DNA of 64,000 nt, taken from contig JBITNC010000001.1 in the NCBI GenBank assembly GCA_050084985.1, positions 41,354,001 to 41,418,000 on the forward strand. Reading direction: 5' to 3'. Within the stretch, counting starts at the first letter, position 1; each line of letters opens with the position of its first letter. Shown one piece after another: positions 25,991 through 37,903 of this stretch. The DNA comes from Nageia nagi (taxonomy: Eukaryota; Pinophyta). Under the pieces are notes generated by a model. The model was not told the origin of the DNA, searched no databases, and saw only the letters and a program-made list of their open reading frames with translations. The position numbers and the translations under genes were made by a program.

Positions 25991-26818
25991 CTTGTTTAGG
26001 ACATGAAAGATATATCTCATGTGTCAAAGATATGATTGATAATGAAATTATTTTAATGGAATTTAATAAAACAAAATCTTTGGAGGATTTCATGAAATAT
26101 TGAATGCAAGGGAATTTATTATTATTATTAGATACAAAAATTTAGTCATTCAAAATTATGTCACTACAGGATCTAATGGTGTTTGTAAAATTGGATTTTT
26201 TATTTTTTAAGATGAATTAATTTATAGAAAATTTCTTCAAGGTTATAGTTTTCATAGTTTATAATCATGATTTATATTATTAACCTTGTAAATGAGATTA
26301 TTTTGTGGTCTCCATAAGTAAATTGAGATCACATGATAGATGAAATTTAGAGGTCCTTTTAGTAGTTTGAAAGAATTCATATTAGGGGTAGATGAGATAA
26401 TAAATTTTTCAATTTTGGGTCAATTTTAAGAATAATTTGCGTTAGTTGCATATAGTAGTTCAAAGTGGTTTGGATTTAATTTGGTTGAAAATCATATCAA
26501 TTCAAAATTCAGTCTAATATTTCAATGAATAAAAATAGATTGAGAGAAGAATAAGAGTTTCTTGAGGTAAGGGGTAACTTTTCAAATTATTTTTATGGAA
26601 ATCTTCATACTTTGACTTATAGGGTGAGATAGAAATTTGAAATATTTAGTTTGGATTTGAGATTATGAGTTTTTGTAAATAAGAAAATTTAGATTTTCAA
26701 TAGTACTTTGATTATTCTCATCCATTTGATATTTGGGGTAATAATTAAGTACTTGATAATTCTTCTTTATTCTTACATGATGATCCTATAAAAATATGAT
26801 TATTATTGATTCTTATTT

Positions 26819-27935
26819 CACTACTACATTTAGCAATTTTACGTCATACAATGCTCAATCTGTAGTCTTATTTAAAAAAAATGGTAGAAATTTTGACTCA
26901 TCAATTGACAATAAGGGTACTATGAAACAAAGCATCATTCAAAGCATTAAGTAATGTGTCATTCAAAGAATCATATATCGAGTTATGAACATCAAATAAT
27001 TGATGCTATACATGAATCTTTATATGTCATATATGCATCAAACAATACATCAACATAATAGGGATGAGCATTTGCATCTTGTTAAACAATTCGTTTATCT
27101 TCTCTACACTTCCATATTTTGGATATATGTCTAACACGGTACTCACAACCATAACATTTGGTAAAATAATTATTTTAAAGAGTCTTTGATGTCTGTATAA
27201 ACCCTTTTATAAATCTCTCATTTTGGTGCATGCTTTGAGGATGCTAGGAAAGGTGAATTCATTTGGTTTGAATACTATTGGTGTTTATTGCATTTGGTGA
27301 AACAATTTCAATATTTGTTGAGGAAATTTGTATCTTTGGTAACCTAAAATTATCATATTCCATGGGCATACAATCAAAAACTTCATGGGCATCCACCAAA
27401 CTTTGAGGGTCTTCTCTACCAAACTTCATGGGTGGTTGAAGCATGCAATGCATATTTTTCTTACCATAAAATGCATATAAATACTACTATATACATTCTC
27501 CAACTTGTTTTCAACTCTTCCAAACTTGTGTCACTAAAAATATAGCCTTGTATCCCTAAAAATACCCTTATAAAGGGAAAACTACCTTATTTACTCATCA
27601 ATGGCATCATACCCACCATTAAAACTCAATCATTGATCAAGGGAATGCATCAACGATCGATAGCAGATCATGCCATGATTTTTGTACATGATCCACACCT
27701 TTTTTTAATTCCATGTATCACTTGATGCATTACTTGATACACTAAAATGCATCAAACAATGCACCATACAATGCTTCAAGTAATGCATCATTTAATGTGC
27801 CAAGTAATGAGTCAAAAAAATAATTTTATCTAGATTAATGTAGACATGCAAAATAATGATGCATATTGCATCACAACATCAAAATGCAATTTTATGATGC
27901 ATCATATGATGCAAAATTGCTAAAATGTAGTAGTG
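26819..27935. mobile_element. Non-autonomous CACTA (En/Spm-type) transposon
   Basis: The left end is CACTACTACATTTAGCAATT. The right end is its reverse complement with one extra base (CACTACTACATTTTAGCAAT read inward). Both ends are flanked by TTT (26816-26818 and 27936-27938), the 3-bp duplication expected for CACTA elements. Subterminal DNA on both sides is rich in short direct and inverted copies of 'gcatcaaacaatgcatc' and 'caagtaatgcatc', as for transposase-binding repeats. At 1,117 bp it cannot encode a transposase. The only open frame (27259-27453 minus, 64 codons) has no known domain. Confidence 0.9.
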
Positions 27936-27938
27936 TTT

Positions 27939-29312
27939 GCTAATCCTATGCTAATTTTATAATGTATGTGGAGCTATAAATGACTAATCTATAAGATGCT
28001 TGTAGTTTATTTTTTTATATATCTTATTTCCCTTTATTTATTTGTGATTCATATAGAAATCAAGTTAGAAGTGGGGTAGGAAAGTACTCTAAGAATGATA
28101 AATTTTAAATTATCTCTTTAATTATGGTTCCTTCGGATTATATCTTGATTTCATCAAAACATATCCAAAGCAGGGCATAAATTTGATTTTTATTTAATTA
28201 AAAATAATATTTTAGGAATGTAAATTAATTAATTGATTTATTTCTATATTAAAGGTATATTTTTAATAATGTGCATTTCACTCCTTTTTATACTTTTGGT
28301 GATAGATCCAAGAAGTTCTAGCCAAGGTGTCTTGGTCGACAATGGAACTGCATTTATAAAGGGAGGAAAGGTTCTAATCTTACTCATGCATAATAACCTT
28401 GAAATATAAATAATCTATGCATGATGTCTATAGACATCACTTATCAAGTTTGGATTTGATCTCTAATTGCTTACTAGTTCCTTCTTGCTTAATATTGTAG
28501 TTAGTACATGTTTGACATCTTAGTAAGGAATCTTGATGATGAATACAAGTTTGGAGTAACTATAGTTGTGATGGTGTATGAAAACACACTATGGGACATC
28601 AATGCTTCATTTTTATGAAGTATGGAGGTCCAAACTTGGTTGGAAAATCATTTTGATCCTCTAAGGTACAAATTTGAGCTATTATTCACATGGAACATGT
28701 AAATGATAGGTTTATAGTTCATTTCAATTTATATTGATTATATTTAGGACGTAGATATCTTTTAGGTATTGTGGTATTCATCATTGATACTTTTGGTTAT
28801 TTAATTTTAGTATTTTGTCTATTATTGTTAATATTAGAAATTGAGTAAATTAAATTTGTAGTATTAACACTTGTTAATAATCAAAGGGCCATTAAAGACC
28901 TTATTTTTGAGTTTGTTGACCATGAAACTTGGCACTTGGGTTCTTTTTTCCATCTTAATACTTGATTCGTTATCTATTTTATTGGGAACCTACTTGATTT
29001 GTCTTAAAATTATTATAAAATAATATTAATAATAAATATTAAAATATAATATAATAAATATGAGGGCATACCTATTATTTTTATTTTCTTTATTTATGGA
29101 GAAAAGGAGAAAAAGGGGGGAGCTATTTTGAAAATTGCCCTTCTATTTATCTATTTATTATTGATGCTTGGTAGATTTGTTGGAAGATTCTCACTATGCC
29201 ATAGATTTTTATTATTTACTTTGATTTGGTATATTTGAAAACCCTACCTTCCTTATGATTGAGATACCTCCTACCAAAAGTAGGAACCACCATGCCAAGT
29301 AGTTACTATTAT
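27939..29312. other. Intergenic DNA, nothing recognised
   Basis: AT-rich. A purine tract at about 29098-29121 (GGAGAAAAGGAGAAAAAGGG) looks like a polypurine tract, but no LTR start follows it. No coding sequence is supported. Confidence 0.6.
29308..29312. repeat. Target site duplication of copia element (left)
   Basis: ATTAT immediately before the 5' LTR, identical to 34553-34557 after the 3' LTR. Confidence 0.95.
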
Positions 29313-29779
29313 TGTAGACAACTCAGCATAGTTTAACGGGATGCCATGATTGGAAGTTATGCAGTTGGTGGTTACAACAAGAATACGTTAAAACTCTTTG
29401 AACTGATGAAGTAGTTAGGAATAGGCTGGAAAATGTAACATTTTGTATGCGTTCTGCTTGTAGGCAGCTATGGTAGTGTAGTGGGGGCGAGCAGAATAGA
29501 AAATAAGGGACTTTTTATGAACTTCAGACGTGCTCTAGATGAACTCTAGATGAGCACCAAATGAGCTCTAGACTAGCTCTAGAAAAACTCCAGACGAGCG
29601 CCAGATGAGCTCTAGACTAGCGCTAGACGAGCTCTAGACTAGCTCCAGATGAGCTCTAGACTAGCTCCAGACGAGCTCTAGAAATGTTTTTTGAAGCTCT
29701 AGGATTGTAATCTTGCTCCATAGTAAATGCAATCTATTTTTTGATGTTCCAATATTGTGTAAATTTTCAAAATTCTTCA
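29313..29779 (+). repeat. Copia 5' LTR
   Basis: Direct repeat of 34086-34552, same length. It begins TGTAGACAACTCAGC and ends CTTCA. It contains the 14-unit 11-bp array and a polyadenylation-type end 'agtaaatgcaatctatttt'. U3 should carry the promoter; no single TATA box stands out. Confidence 0.95.
29527..29680 (+). repeat. 11-bp tandem array, 14 units, in copia 5' LTR
   Basis: Fourteen consecutive 11-bp units of the form GA(C/T)(G/T)AGCTC(T/C)A, in exact 11-bp register over 154 bp. CTCTAGA and GAGCTC palindromes recur in the units. The position in U3 suggests a promoter or enhancer array. Confidence 0.95.
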
Positions 29780-29781
29780 TT

Positions 29782-29793
29782 TGGTATCAGAGC
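29782..29793 (+). other. Copia primer binding site
   Basis: TGGTATCAGAGC, two bases after the 5' LTR, complementary to the 3' end of plant initiator tRNA-Met, the usual primer for minus-strand cDNA of copia elements. Confidence 0.97.
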
Positions 29794-29886
29794 ATTGTTG
29801 GGTCTGAGTTGGGTTTGAGAAAGCCTGTGGCTTCTAGCAATTGCAAAAGTTGCTTGTAGTGTTTTGGTTTCTTGTTTGCAGGTATA

Positions 29887-30850
29887 ATGGCTAGCAACAC
29901 AAGCTCATCCATTCCCATTCCAAAGTTTGATGGCACTGACTATAAATATTGGAGCATCAAGATACAAACTTTGCTCATTGGCAAAGATTTGTGGGATGTT
30001 GTTGATGATGGCTATGTAGAGCCAGCAGATTGGATCTCTCTTTCAGCAGATGATAAGAAAGCTATGAAGGAATGTAGGAGCAAGAACTCTCTTGCCTTGT
30101 CTCATCTCCAAGCAGCTCTTGATAAGAGCATTTTTCCAAGAATTGCAAGCTGCAAGACAGCCAAAGAGGCTTGGGCTATGTTGAAGGCAGGATTCCAAGG
30201 GAGTGATCAAGTGAAGGAGGTAAAATTGTAGATTCTAAGGATAGAATTTGAGAATTTAAAAATGAAGGAGAGTGAAAAAGCTTCAGATTATTATGTTAGA
30301 GTGAAAGAGATTGTGAACAAATTGCTAACTCTAGGAGAGACCTTGGAGAAGGCCATTGTAATCAAAAAAATTTTGAGATCTCTTACCAAGAAGTGGCATC
30401 ACATTGCTGTGATATTGATGGAGACAAAAGACCTCTCTCAAATGGAGATAGATTCTCTCATTGGCTGCCTTATGTCTCATGAAGAAATGGTTGATGATGA
30501 ACCAGTCCAATCCAGTAAAGAGGAGAAAGCCTTTGCTACAAAAGAAGGTGATTCTAGCTCAAATGGACAAGGTAGAGGCAGAGGTAGAGGCCAGCAAAGA
30601 GGGAGAGGTAGAGGTAGAGGAAGAGGAGGCTCTTCCAGCACAAGAGGAAGAGGTAGAAGCAATGGTGACAAGAGGAATGCTCAATGTTACTACTGCAACA
30701 AGTATGGGCATTATGAGAGGGAGTGTAGAGCAAAACAAGTAGTAAATGGTGATGGAAAAGTGGCAAATTTTGGAGAGGAAGAAGAGTATGGTGAAACTCT
30801 CTTTCTTTCCATGGAGGAGACAGCCAATATGGCTGAAACAAAACAAGAGG
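29887..30850 (+). pseudogene. Copia gag (nucleocapsid) with one nonsense codon
   Basis: The start is taken at ATG 29887 ('MASNTSSSIPIPKFDGTDY'); the TTG fifteen bases upstream is not a likely start in plants. The capsid region ('YWSIKIQTLL', 'DLWDVVDDGY', 'KEAWAMLKAGF') is followed by an in-frame TAG at 30229, where relatives have Gln, then continues ('SDYYVRVKEIVNKLLTLGE', 'KKILRSLTKKWHHI'). An Arg/Gly-rich stretch near 30570-30660 precedes a canonical C-x2-C-x4-H-x4-C knuckle at 30685-30726 (CYYCNKYGHYEREC). It binds and packages element RNA. Without readthrough only 114 residues are made. Confidence 0.92.
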
Positions 30851-32130
30851 AAACTTGGTTGTTGGACTCTGGATGTTCAAACCATATGACCGGTAAGGGG
30901 GAGCTACTTTCATCCATGGACCATTCCTACAAGTCAAGTATCAAGCTTGGCAATAATTCTGCAATTGAGGTGGCTAGTAAAGGCATGCTTGAGGTGCCTA
31001 CCAAGCATGGGATGAAGAAGATGCACAATGTGTATCACACTCCGGATATGGCTCATAGTTTGTTGAGTATTGGGCAAATGTTGGAAAATAACTACAAGCT
31101 AGTCTTTGATGAGGGTAAGTGTAAAATTTTTGATAAGAACCATGGGCATAAGTTAGTTTCTACTGTTAAAATGTCTCCAAATTGTTTATTCCCATTGAAA
31201 CTTGGAAAAAAGGGGGATAATATTCTTGTAAATGTGGCTGTTAAAGATGAGTCCTGGTTATGGCATCTTAGATTTGGACATGTAAATTTCAGTAGTTTGA
31301 GACTATATCATAAGCTAGTTCATGGTTTACCTCTTGTTGAAAATCCAAAATCAGTTTGTGAAGGTTGTGTGTTGGGCAAGCAAACAAGGCAGAAATTTGA
31401 TCATGGGAAAGCATAGAGGGCCTCATTCCCACTACAGTTGGTTCATACTGATTTATGTGGACCAATGCAAAACAAAAGTCTTGGTATGAATTCTTATTTT
31501 CTCACCTTCATTGATGATTTTAGTAGAATGAGTTGGGTCTATTTTTTGAAGCATAAAGATGAAGCATTTGAGTTTTTTTAAAGAATTCAAAGAGATGGTT
31601 GAGAATGAATGTGAACATAAGATTAAATGCGTGAGGAGTGATAGAGGAGGAGAGTATTCTTCTACTGATTTTTCTGAGTTTTGCAAGCAAAATGGCATCA
31701 AAAGATAGTTTACTATAGCCTATACTCCTCAACAAAATGGTGTGGCAGAGAGGAAGAATAGAACTCTCATGGAGATGGCAAGATGTTTGATGCAATCCAA
31801 AAAATTGCATTACATGTATTGGGTTGAAGCAGTAAAGACAACAAATTACATCTTGAATAGGTGTTCCACTAGTGCCGTTGATGGCAAGACCCCTTATGAG
31901 GCTTGGTATGATAAGAAGCCTACTATTTGGAATTTCAGAGTTTTTGGGTGTTTGGCATATGCTCATGTGCCAAAGGAGCATAGAAAAAAGTTGGATGCAA
32001 AGAGTGAACCATTTGTGTTCATTGGATACAGTGATGAGAGTAAACCATATAGGCTTTACAACCCCAAAACCAAGAAAATGCTTATCTCCCGGGATGTCAT
32101 TTTTGAGGAGGGGAAAGTGTATGGATAGCA
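30850..32130 (+). pseudogene. Copia protease and integrase, broken
   Basis: It runs in frame from gag. Protease active site is 'LLDSGCSNHMTG' (GAC at 30865). Then comes the integrase zinc domain ('WHLRFGHVN', 'CEGCVLGKQTRQKF'), a TAG at 31414 and the core. All three catalytic acids are readable: Asp in 'HTDLCGP', Asp in 'RSDRGGEY', Glu in 'GVAERKNRT'. A run of seven Ts at 31573-31579 shifts the frame by one, and a TAG at 31706 follows. An extra G near 32123 shifts it again at the end of the integrase C-terminal part ('FIGYSDESKPYRLYNPKTK'). Catalytic residues are kept despite the breaks, which fits fairly recent loss. Confidence 0.93.
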
Positions 32131-32136
32131 GCAAAA

Positions 32137-34104
32137 ATGCATTGTAGACATTGGAGGAGAGTGACCAGCCATGAAGATACTTCACAAGCAAAGAATGTGC
32201 AACCCAAGAGATCAAATTCTCTTCCAAACCTCCAAGTGGTGCCTCCAAGTCCTCCATCAAGTCCATCTCAAAGCTCAAAATCCACTCCAAGCTCACCTTC
32301 AAGTGGTGGCTCTTCAAATGTGATCCAAGAAGTGATGAAGACCAAGAGAGGTAAAAGACACTTTCAAAACCATCCTCCTTCTCAATTTTTAGATCAAAAT
32401 TTCCATCAAAGATTAACAAGAAGTCAATTTCATGAAATGGAGAAGTTTGTTAAGCAATTTAGCAATATGGAACTTGATGATGATCCAAAGGGTGAGATGG
32501 TGAACTATGCTTTGTGTGCAGCCCAAAATACTAATATTTCTATTTTTGATCCATCTTGTTATGAGGAACCTTGCACCAAAAATGTGTGGGTGAAGGCTAT
32601 GCAAGAGGAGCTTCACTCCATAAATAAAAATGACACTTGGGAACTTTGTGAGTTGCCCAAAGGAAAGAAGTGTGTGGGCTCCAAGTGGGTCTACAAGACC
32701 AAGTACAATAGTGATGGTACCATAGAGAGACACAAAGCAAGATTGGTTGCTAAAGGCTTCACACAAAAACATGGTGTAGACTTTGAAGAGACTTTTGCAC
32801 CAGTTGCAAGGCAAGAAACAGTAAGGTTGCTCCTTTCAATGGCTGCCCAAAACCATTGGAGTGTCTACCACATGGATGTGAAGAGTGCATTCTTGAATGG
32901 TTACTTGGATGAAGTGGTTTTTGTACAGCAGCCTCAAGGTTTTCAAGTGCAAGGCAAAGAACATCATGTGTACAAGCTCAAGAAGGCCTTGTATGGTCTT
33001 AAGCAAGCTCTAAGAGCTTGGTACACTCGCATAGATGGATACTTTCAGAATTTTGGACTCATGAGGAGCAAGAATGAGCCAACACTCTACATCAAGAGGG
33101 AAGGTAATCAGATTTTGCTTGTTTCTCTTTATGTTGATGATTTGATATATATGGGAAGTGATCCCATCTTGAATAACAAATTTAAGACTGATTTGATGAA
33201 TGAGTTTGAAATGAAGGATTTGGGCCTTATTAGGTACTTTCTTGGCATGGAGGTCCACCAATGTCAAGAAGAGATTTTTGTTTGTCAAAGTAAATATGCA
33301 AGGGACATGCTTTCTAAGTATGGTATGATGATCTGTACTGCTATTCACAATCCTGTAGCTCATGGTAAGTTGCTTTGTAAGGATGATGGTGCTCCAAAAG
33401 CAAGTGTGATAGAATTTAGAAGCATAGTTGGTAGCCTTATGTTCCTTTGCAACACTAGGCCTGATATACAATTTGTTGTCTCCTTGGTATCTAGATACAT
33501 GAATGATCCTTCTATTTTGCATTTGAAGGCTGTAAAATGCATTTTGAGGTATGTCAAAGGTACCATTGGTTATGGTCTTCACTACTCTCATGTTGAAAAG
33601 TTTAAGCTTGTGGGTTTTAGTGACAGTGATTGGGGTAGCAATTTGGATGATAGGAAGTCCACTTTTGGGTAATGTTTCTCACTTGGTTCAGGAATGATAA
33701 CATGGAGTTCTAAGAAGCAATCTACAGTTGCTCTCTCTTCTTGTGAGGCTGAGTATATAGCCCTCACCGTAGCTAGTGCACAAGCCTTATGGCTAAGGAA
33801 GCTACTTGATGAAATTGGTGAGAAACAACATGGAACAACAATTATTTACTGTGACAACCAAAGTGCCATTCAGTTGGCACACAATCCCATCCACCACAGT
33901 AGGTCAAAGCACTTCCAACTCAAGTACCACTTCATTCGTGACATGGTGGAGAAGGACCAAATTGAGCTTCACTATTGCAACACCAAGATCAACTTGGTTG
34001 ATATTTTCACAAAAGGTGTTGTCAAAGCTCAGTATGTTATGCTCAGAGACTCCATGGTGAGTCCTCTTTGCATCAAGAGGGAGAATGTAGATAACTCATC
34101 ATAG
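32137..34104 (+). pseudogene. Copia reverse transcriptase and RNase H, one stop
   Basis: The first ~70 codons of the open frame include out-of-frame sequence: the integrase-RT linker is shifted near 32145-32170. A Ser/Pro-rich linker precedes RT, which starts near 'WVKAMQEELHSI'. RT motifs are 'HKARLVAKGFTQ', 'VYHMDVKSAFLNG', 'KKALYGLKQALRAWY' (usually QAPRAWY) and the catalytic 'LYVDDLIYMG'. RNase H keeps 'FSDSDWG', 'SCEAEYIAL' and 'CDNQSAI'. A TAA at 33670 replaces an expected Tyr in 'STFG-CFSLGS'. The frame continues past it, and its final stop (34102) lies 17-19 bases inside the 3' LTR. The whole is of TNT1/RE1 type. Confidence 0.95.
34075..34085 (+). other. Copia polypurine tract
   Basis: AAGAGGGAGAA directly before TGTAG of the 3' LTR; it would prime plus-strand cDNA. 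Confidence 0.93.
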
Positions 34105-34552
34105 TTTAATGGGCTTCCATGATTGGAAGTTATGCAGTTGGTGGTTACAGCAAGAATACGTTAAAACTCTTTGAACTGATGAAGCAGTTAGGAATAGACT
34201 GGAAAATGTAACATTTTGTATGCATTCTGCTTGTATACAGCTATGGTAGTGTAGTGGGGGTGAGCAGAATAGAAAATAAGGTACTTTTTATGAACTCTAG
34301 ACGTGCTCTAGATGAACTCTAGACGAGCGCCAGATGAGCTCTAGACTAGCTCCAGATGAACTCTGGACGAGCGCCAGATGAGCTCTAGACTAGCGCTAGA
34401 TAAGCTCTAGACTAGCTCCAGACGAGCTCTAGACTAGCTCTAGACGAGCTCTAGAAATGTTTTTTGAAGCTCTAGGATTGTAATCTTGCTTCATAGTAAA
34501 TGCAATCTATTTTTTGATGTTCCAATATTGTGTAAATTTTCGAAATCCTTCA
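34086..34552 (+). repeat. Copia 3' LTR
   Basis: 467 bp, partner of 29313-29779, followed by the target copy ATTAT at 34553-34557. The end of the RNase H frame overlaps its first 19 bases. Confidence 0.95.
34300..34453 (+). repeat. 11-bp tandem array, 14 units, in copia 3' LTR
   Basis: Same 14 x 11 bp array as in the 5' LTR. The order of unit variants has diverged between the LTRs, mostly by transitions, without a change of copy number. Confidence 0.95.
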
Positions 34553-34557
34553 ATTAT

Positions 34558-36840
34558 TACCACATGGCTATTTGGTAAGTGCCTTAATGATTTTTATCTT
34601 ATTTTGCTTGAATTTTTGCAAATTTAGAATAAATTAAATGATTCTATAGAGTTATTTTTTTAGGTAGGATAGGTGATCTAAAAGTTCGATGTGTTTAATG
34701 CATAGACCTCAAAATACGAAGAGTGTACAAAGGTAGTTAGATTCACTATTTCAAGATCCTACCTCAAGAGGATTACTATTCCATGAGTTGCACTACCCAT
34801 CTTCCAAATGCACAAGAGGATAATCACCATGCAAAATTTTTTTCACTATATTACACATAGCTAGTGTATGATTTATATCAATTTGTATACAAATTCAAAA
34901 GTTGAACATACTAAGTATATAGGTAGAAATCATTCTAAAAGGATGATTTACATTTAGAATATCATTTTATAGAGGATTATTTATAACATAAATCATCTAT
35001 TAAAAGATTATTCCTAAATCTAACTCATTTTCTAAAATTTAGAAGTTCTAAATTATTTATTTAATCTTTCAATATAAAACATTTTAGTTTGTAAAAAGAC
35101 AACATTCAAGAATTAGTATAAATTCATCATTTTGTATGGCTTCTCTAGGGTTTTTCTCTAAATCTAGGGAGGTGATGGTGACTTGGTCAGTTAGGATATA
35201 GTAGTGGTAGTGGCCCAAGTAGAGAGGAATCATTAGGGTTACTTATAGAAGGTGGTTTTGGTAGCTCCTTGGTGGTGGCAAATGGGGGTGATTTTAAGTC
35301 TATCAATGAGGGGCTTTAGGTATTTCTCAATTTTTGATGAAGATGGTCTCACTATCTTTATCGAGCTCCCCATATGTAGGGAGGATGAATTTGTAGCTAT
35401 AGGGATAGGTGTCAAAGGAAGTCTTACAAAGTATGCTTTTCCTTCTCTACTCGAGGCTTATAATTATATGTCAATGTCATTAGGAGGTGCTTGCAAGGGG
35501 GATGAATTCGAGTGCCTTATTTTTATTATAGGTTGGTAGTGGGTGCTTCTACCCATGTTGGGTGTGGAATAGGGATTGAGGGCAAAGAAGAGTATGGGGA
35601 AGATCTAGATGAAATCATTGGTTAGGATCTTTACCTATGAATTAGGGAAGATAATCATTGAAAGAGGGAAGGACATTGTGTCCATGGAGGGATGGATATA
35701 GATTTTTATGGAAGAGGAGTAAAAGACTTCTCTCTGGATGCATAGTTTACTCTAGATGAGATTCATGCCTTGTTTACCTATTCAACCTTGCTAAGTAAGA
35801 AGATGCTGATAGATTCCTCAATGGAAGAAAGGTTTTTAGCTAAGTAAATAAAAGATATCTTTTGTGTTAAATCATCTCTTCATTTAGATTCTAGTTCTCA
35901 AGATAGCAAACATGTTGTGGAGGCTACAGGGTGTGCAAAGTAGGAAGCATTAGAGATTCAACTTAAGAATCTGTAAGCTAAGGGATTTGGCATTCCAACA
36001 TCCCCTTCTCATTATCTATTTATTTCCATCAGGTGGTGGCCAATGGTGTTTGGGGAATCTTTTCCTTGTAGAGTGATTAAGACTTCTATAGATAAGTGCT
36101 TTCTTCATATCTAATATGGTGGTTGGTTGATGGTTTAGAATCTATTGGAGAGATGTTTTCTTTTCTTTTGCATTTTTTTCAAAAGCAAAATCCCTATGAA
36201 AACATCCTTTTCCTTATTTTATGGTGTGTCCATTCCTTTTACAAGGGTGTGATAGTTTTTTTTCATGGGATGATGGAGTTGGTTTACATCCAACAATAAA
36301 AATGCTAAAACAAATGGTTGGTTTACATGGCTCAAGAAAGACACAATGGGGTACTTTCTAGCATTTTTGCATAGCTGAATTGTCAGTATGGATACATTAG
36401 TACCACAACACCTAGGGCTCAATCAACTAGTTCTTATTTGAGTAGGACATTTTGTTTTTGAATTTTAAATCTCTACAGAATTTGAAATGACTATATGAAA
36501 GGGTACAAGTTTTAACACTTATCTTAATATTGTACATTTTTTTAAAAGGATTAATTCTTCCAAGTTTCAAAAGTGTACTAGTCTTCTGTTAGGTTGAGGG
36601 ACTATTTTTCATGCCTTAGTGTGTAGGGATGTTGAGGGACAATTTCAAATCTAACTAAAATGTAAATGTGGTTATTGGTTCCCTAAAAATCACCATCTAA
36701 TATATATCAAAAATAAATTAATCATTTTGTTAAATTTAAGTTATGAATAACCAAACTAATTGATCTCACCATAATTGACATTATGTATCACCTATAAAAG
36801 CATTTAGACATGTTAAATTTATAAGTAAATACAATAAAAT
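34558..36840. other. Intergenic DNA with one unrecognised open frame
   Basis: The plus-strand open frame 35252-35539 (95 codons, starting MVLVAPWWWQMGV) has a balanced composition in its second half ('YFSIFDEDGLTIFIELPI', 'REDEFVAIGIGVKG') that looks protein-like, and similar GC-richer DNA extends to about 36.1 kb. I do not recognise a family. It may be a fragment of a degraded element or gene. Nothing else is supported here. Confidence 0.4.
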
Positions 36841-37903
36841 TGAATAAGGCTTTATTGATCAGTATAATGTAACCTTAAAGGGTTTCACCTAGTCGAGTTC
36901 TTCATTGCTTGCAATAGTAGGTTTCTTGAAAGAGCAGAAGGTGGTGGGAATGTATTCATGTTGGTTTTTTATTCAATCTTCAGGTTATAGGTTGGTTCCT
37001 ATCTATTATTAAGGTTAAAAGTAATAGGAAAGAGATAAAAGGTATAGAGTTACAAGAAAGAGATTAAAAAATTGAATTGAAACTAAAGCAAGAACTTCAT
37101 AGCTTAAGCATTGCAACAAAAGCAACAATCCATAACCAAGATTAAAAATAGCAAGCTATCTCACACTTGGGGTCTCACAATCATAATACACAACCATAAA
37201 TTAAGACATCATCTCATACATAACATTTACAAAAGAAATAAACAACCACTTGTTGTAGAAGGGCAAAGCATTATCTATTTGCATTATCATATATGAAAGT
37301 ATCTTACAAATCTAGGCAAATTTGCTAGAATGTTCAATCTCTTTGATTTCTAATAGTTTACCATTTATACATTTACATGCACTAGTGGGTTTTTTTCTAT
37401 CATTAATATACATAATTACTCATCTTGATTGAAACAAGATAAGAAAACTATTTACAATAAATCTTACAACTATGTTAGATTACACAATAAATAAGTACCA
37501 ACAGTATGACTATCTAGGAATTTGAATTTTTTGAATAATCATATTCATTGAGCTACAATCCTCTTAACATGTCATTAACTACTCCTTATTTGGCCTTGTA
37601 GTTAATTAAATATGGTGTTGTATCTAATTGAAAAAGTACTCATATGTAGTCTGATAGATACGATCTAGCACTATGTTCTATCAGTAGCTATCTACTTCTC
37701 TGCAACTATTGATGATCTATACTGTAGTTCTTAAATGAATAGAGTAATAGAGGGTTCTAAATAGTATATTAATCTAGTTTGAGAATAAATTTCTCTAATA
37801 TCAAGTAGACTTGGATGTTATTTCTTTTCCATTACTCTTACCTTAGTTTGCCAGGTATTATTTCTTTTCTCTAGGTTTTGTTGATGAACTAGCTCTTCTT
37901 ATA

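Larger units (their letters stand above)
29313..34552 (+). mobile_element. Ty1/copia retrotransposon, full length but inactivated
   Basis: It has two 467-bp LTRs (TGTAG...CTTCA), a perfect 5-bp target duplication, an iMet-type primer site, a polypurine tract and gag-protease-integrase-RT-RNase H in copia order. By eye the LTRs differ at about 30 of 467 positions, mostly transitions. The single polyprotein ORF is broken by TAG stops at 30229, 31414, 31706 and 32145, a TAA at 33670, and frameshifts at 31573-31579 and near 32123 and 32165. It is the youngest-looking complete element in the window and inserted alone, not into a recognisable repeat. Confidence 0.97.

Noticed and set aside
29093-29121. 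Purine tract as a polypurine tract of another element
   Set aside because: Not followed by an LTR start and no upstream coding remnant.
30477-30937. Several minus-strand frames opposite the Arg/Gly-rich gag linker
   Set aside because: Low-complexity Leu/Pro or Ser strings arising from the purine-rich plus strand.
31520-32419. 299-codon minus-strand open frame
   Set aside because: It is the antisense of the copia integrase, whose motifs are unmistakable on the plus strand; the frame reads across the plus-strand frameshifts but shows no domain.
33010-33591. 193-codon minus-strand frame
   Set aside because: Antisense to copia RT/RNase H.
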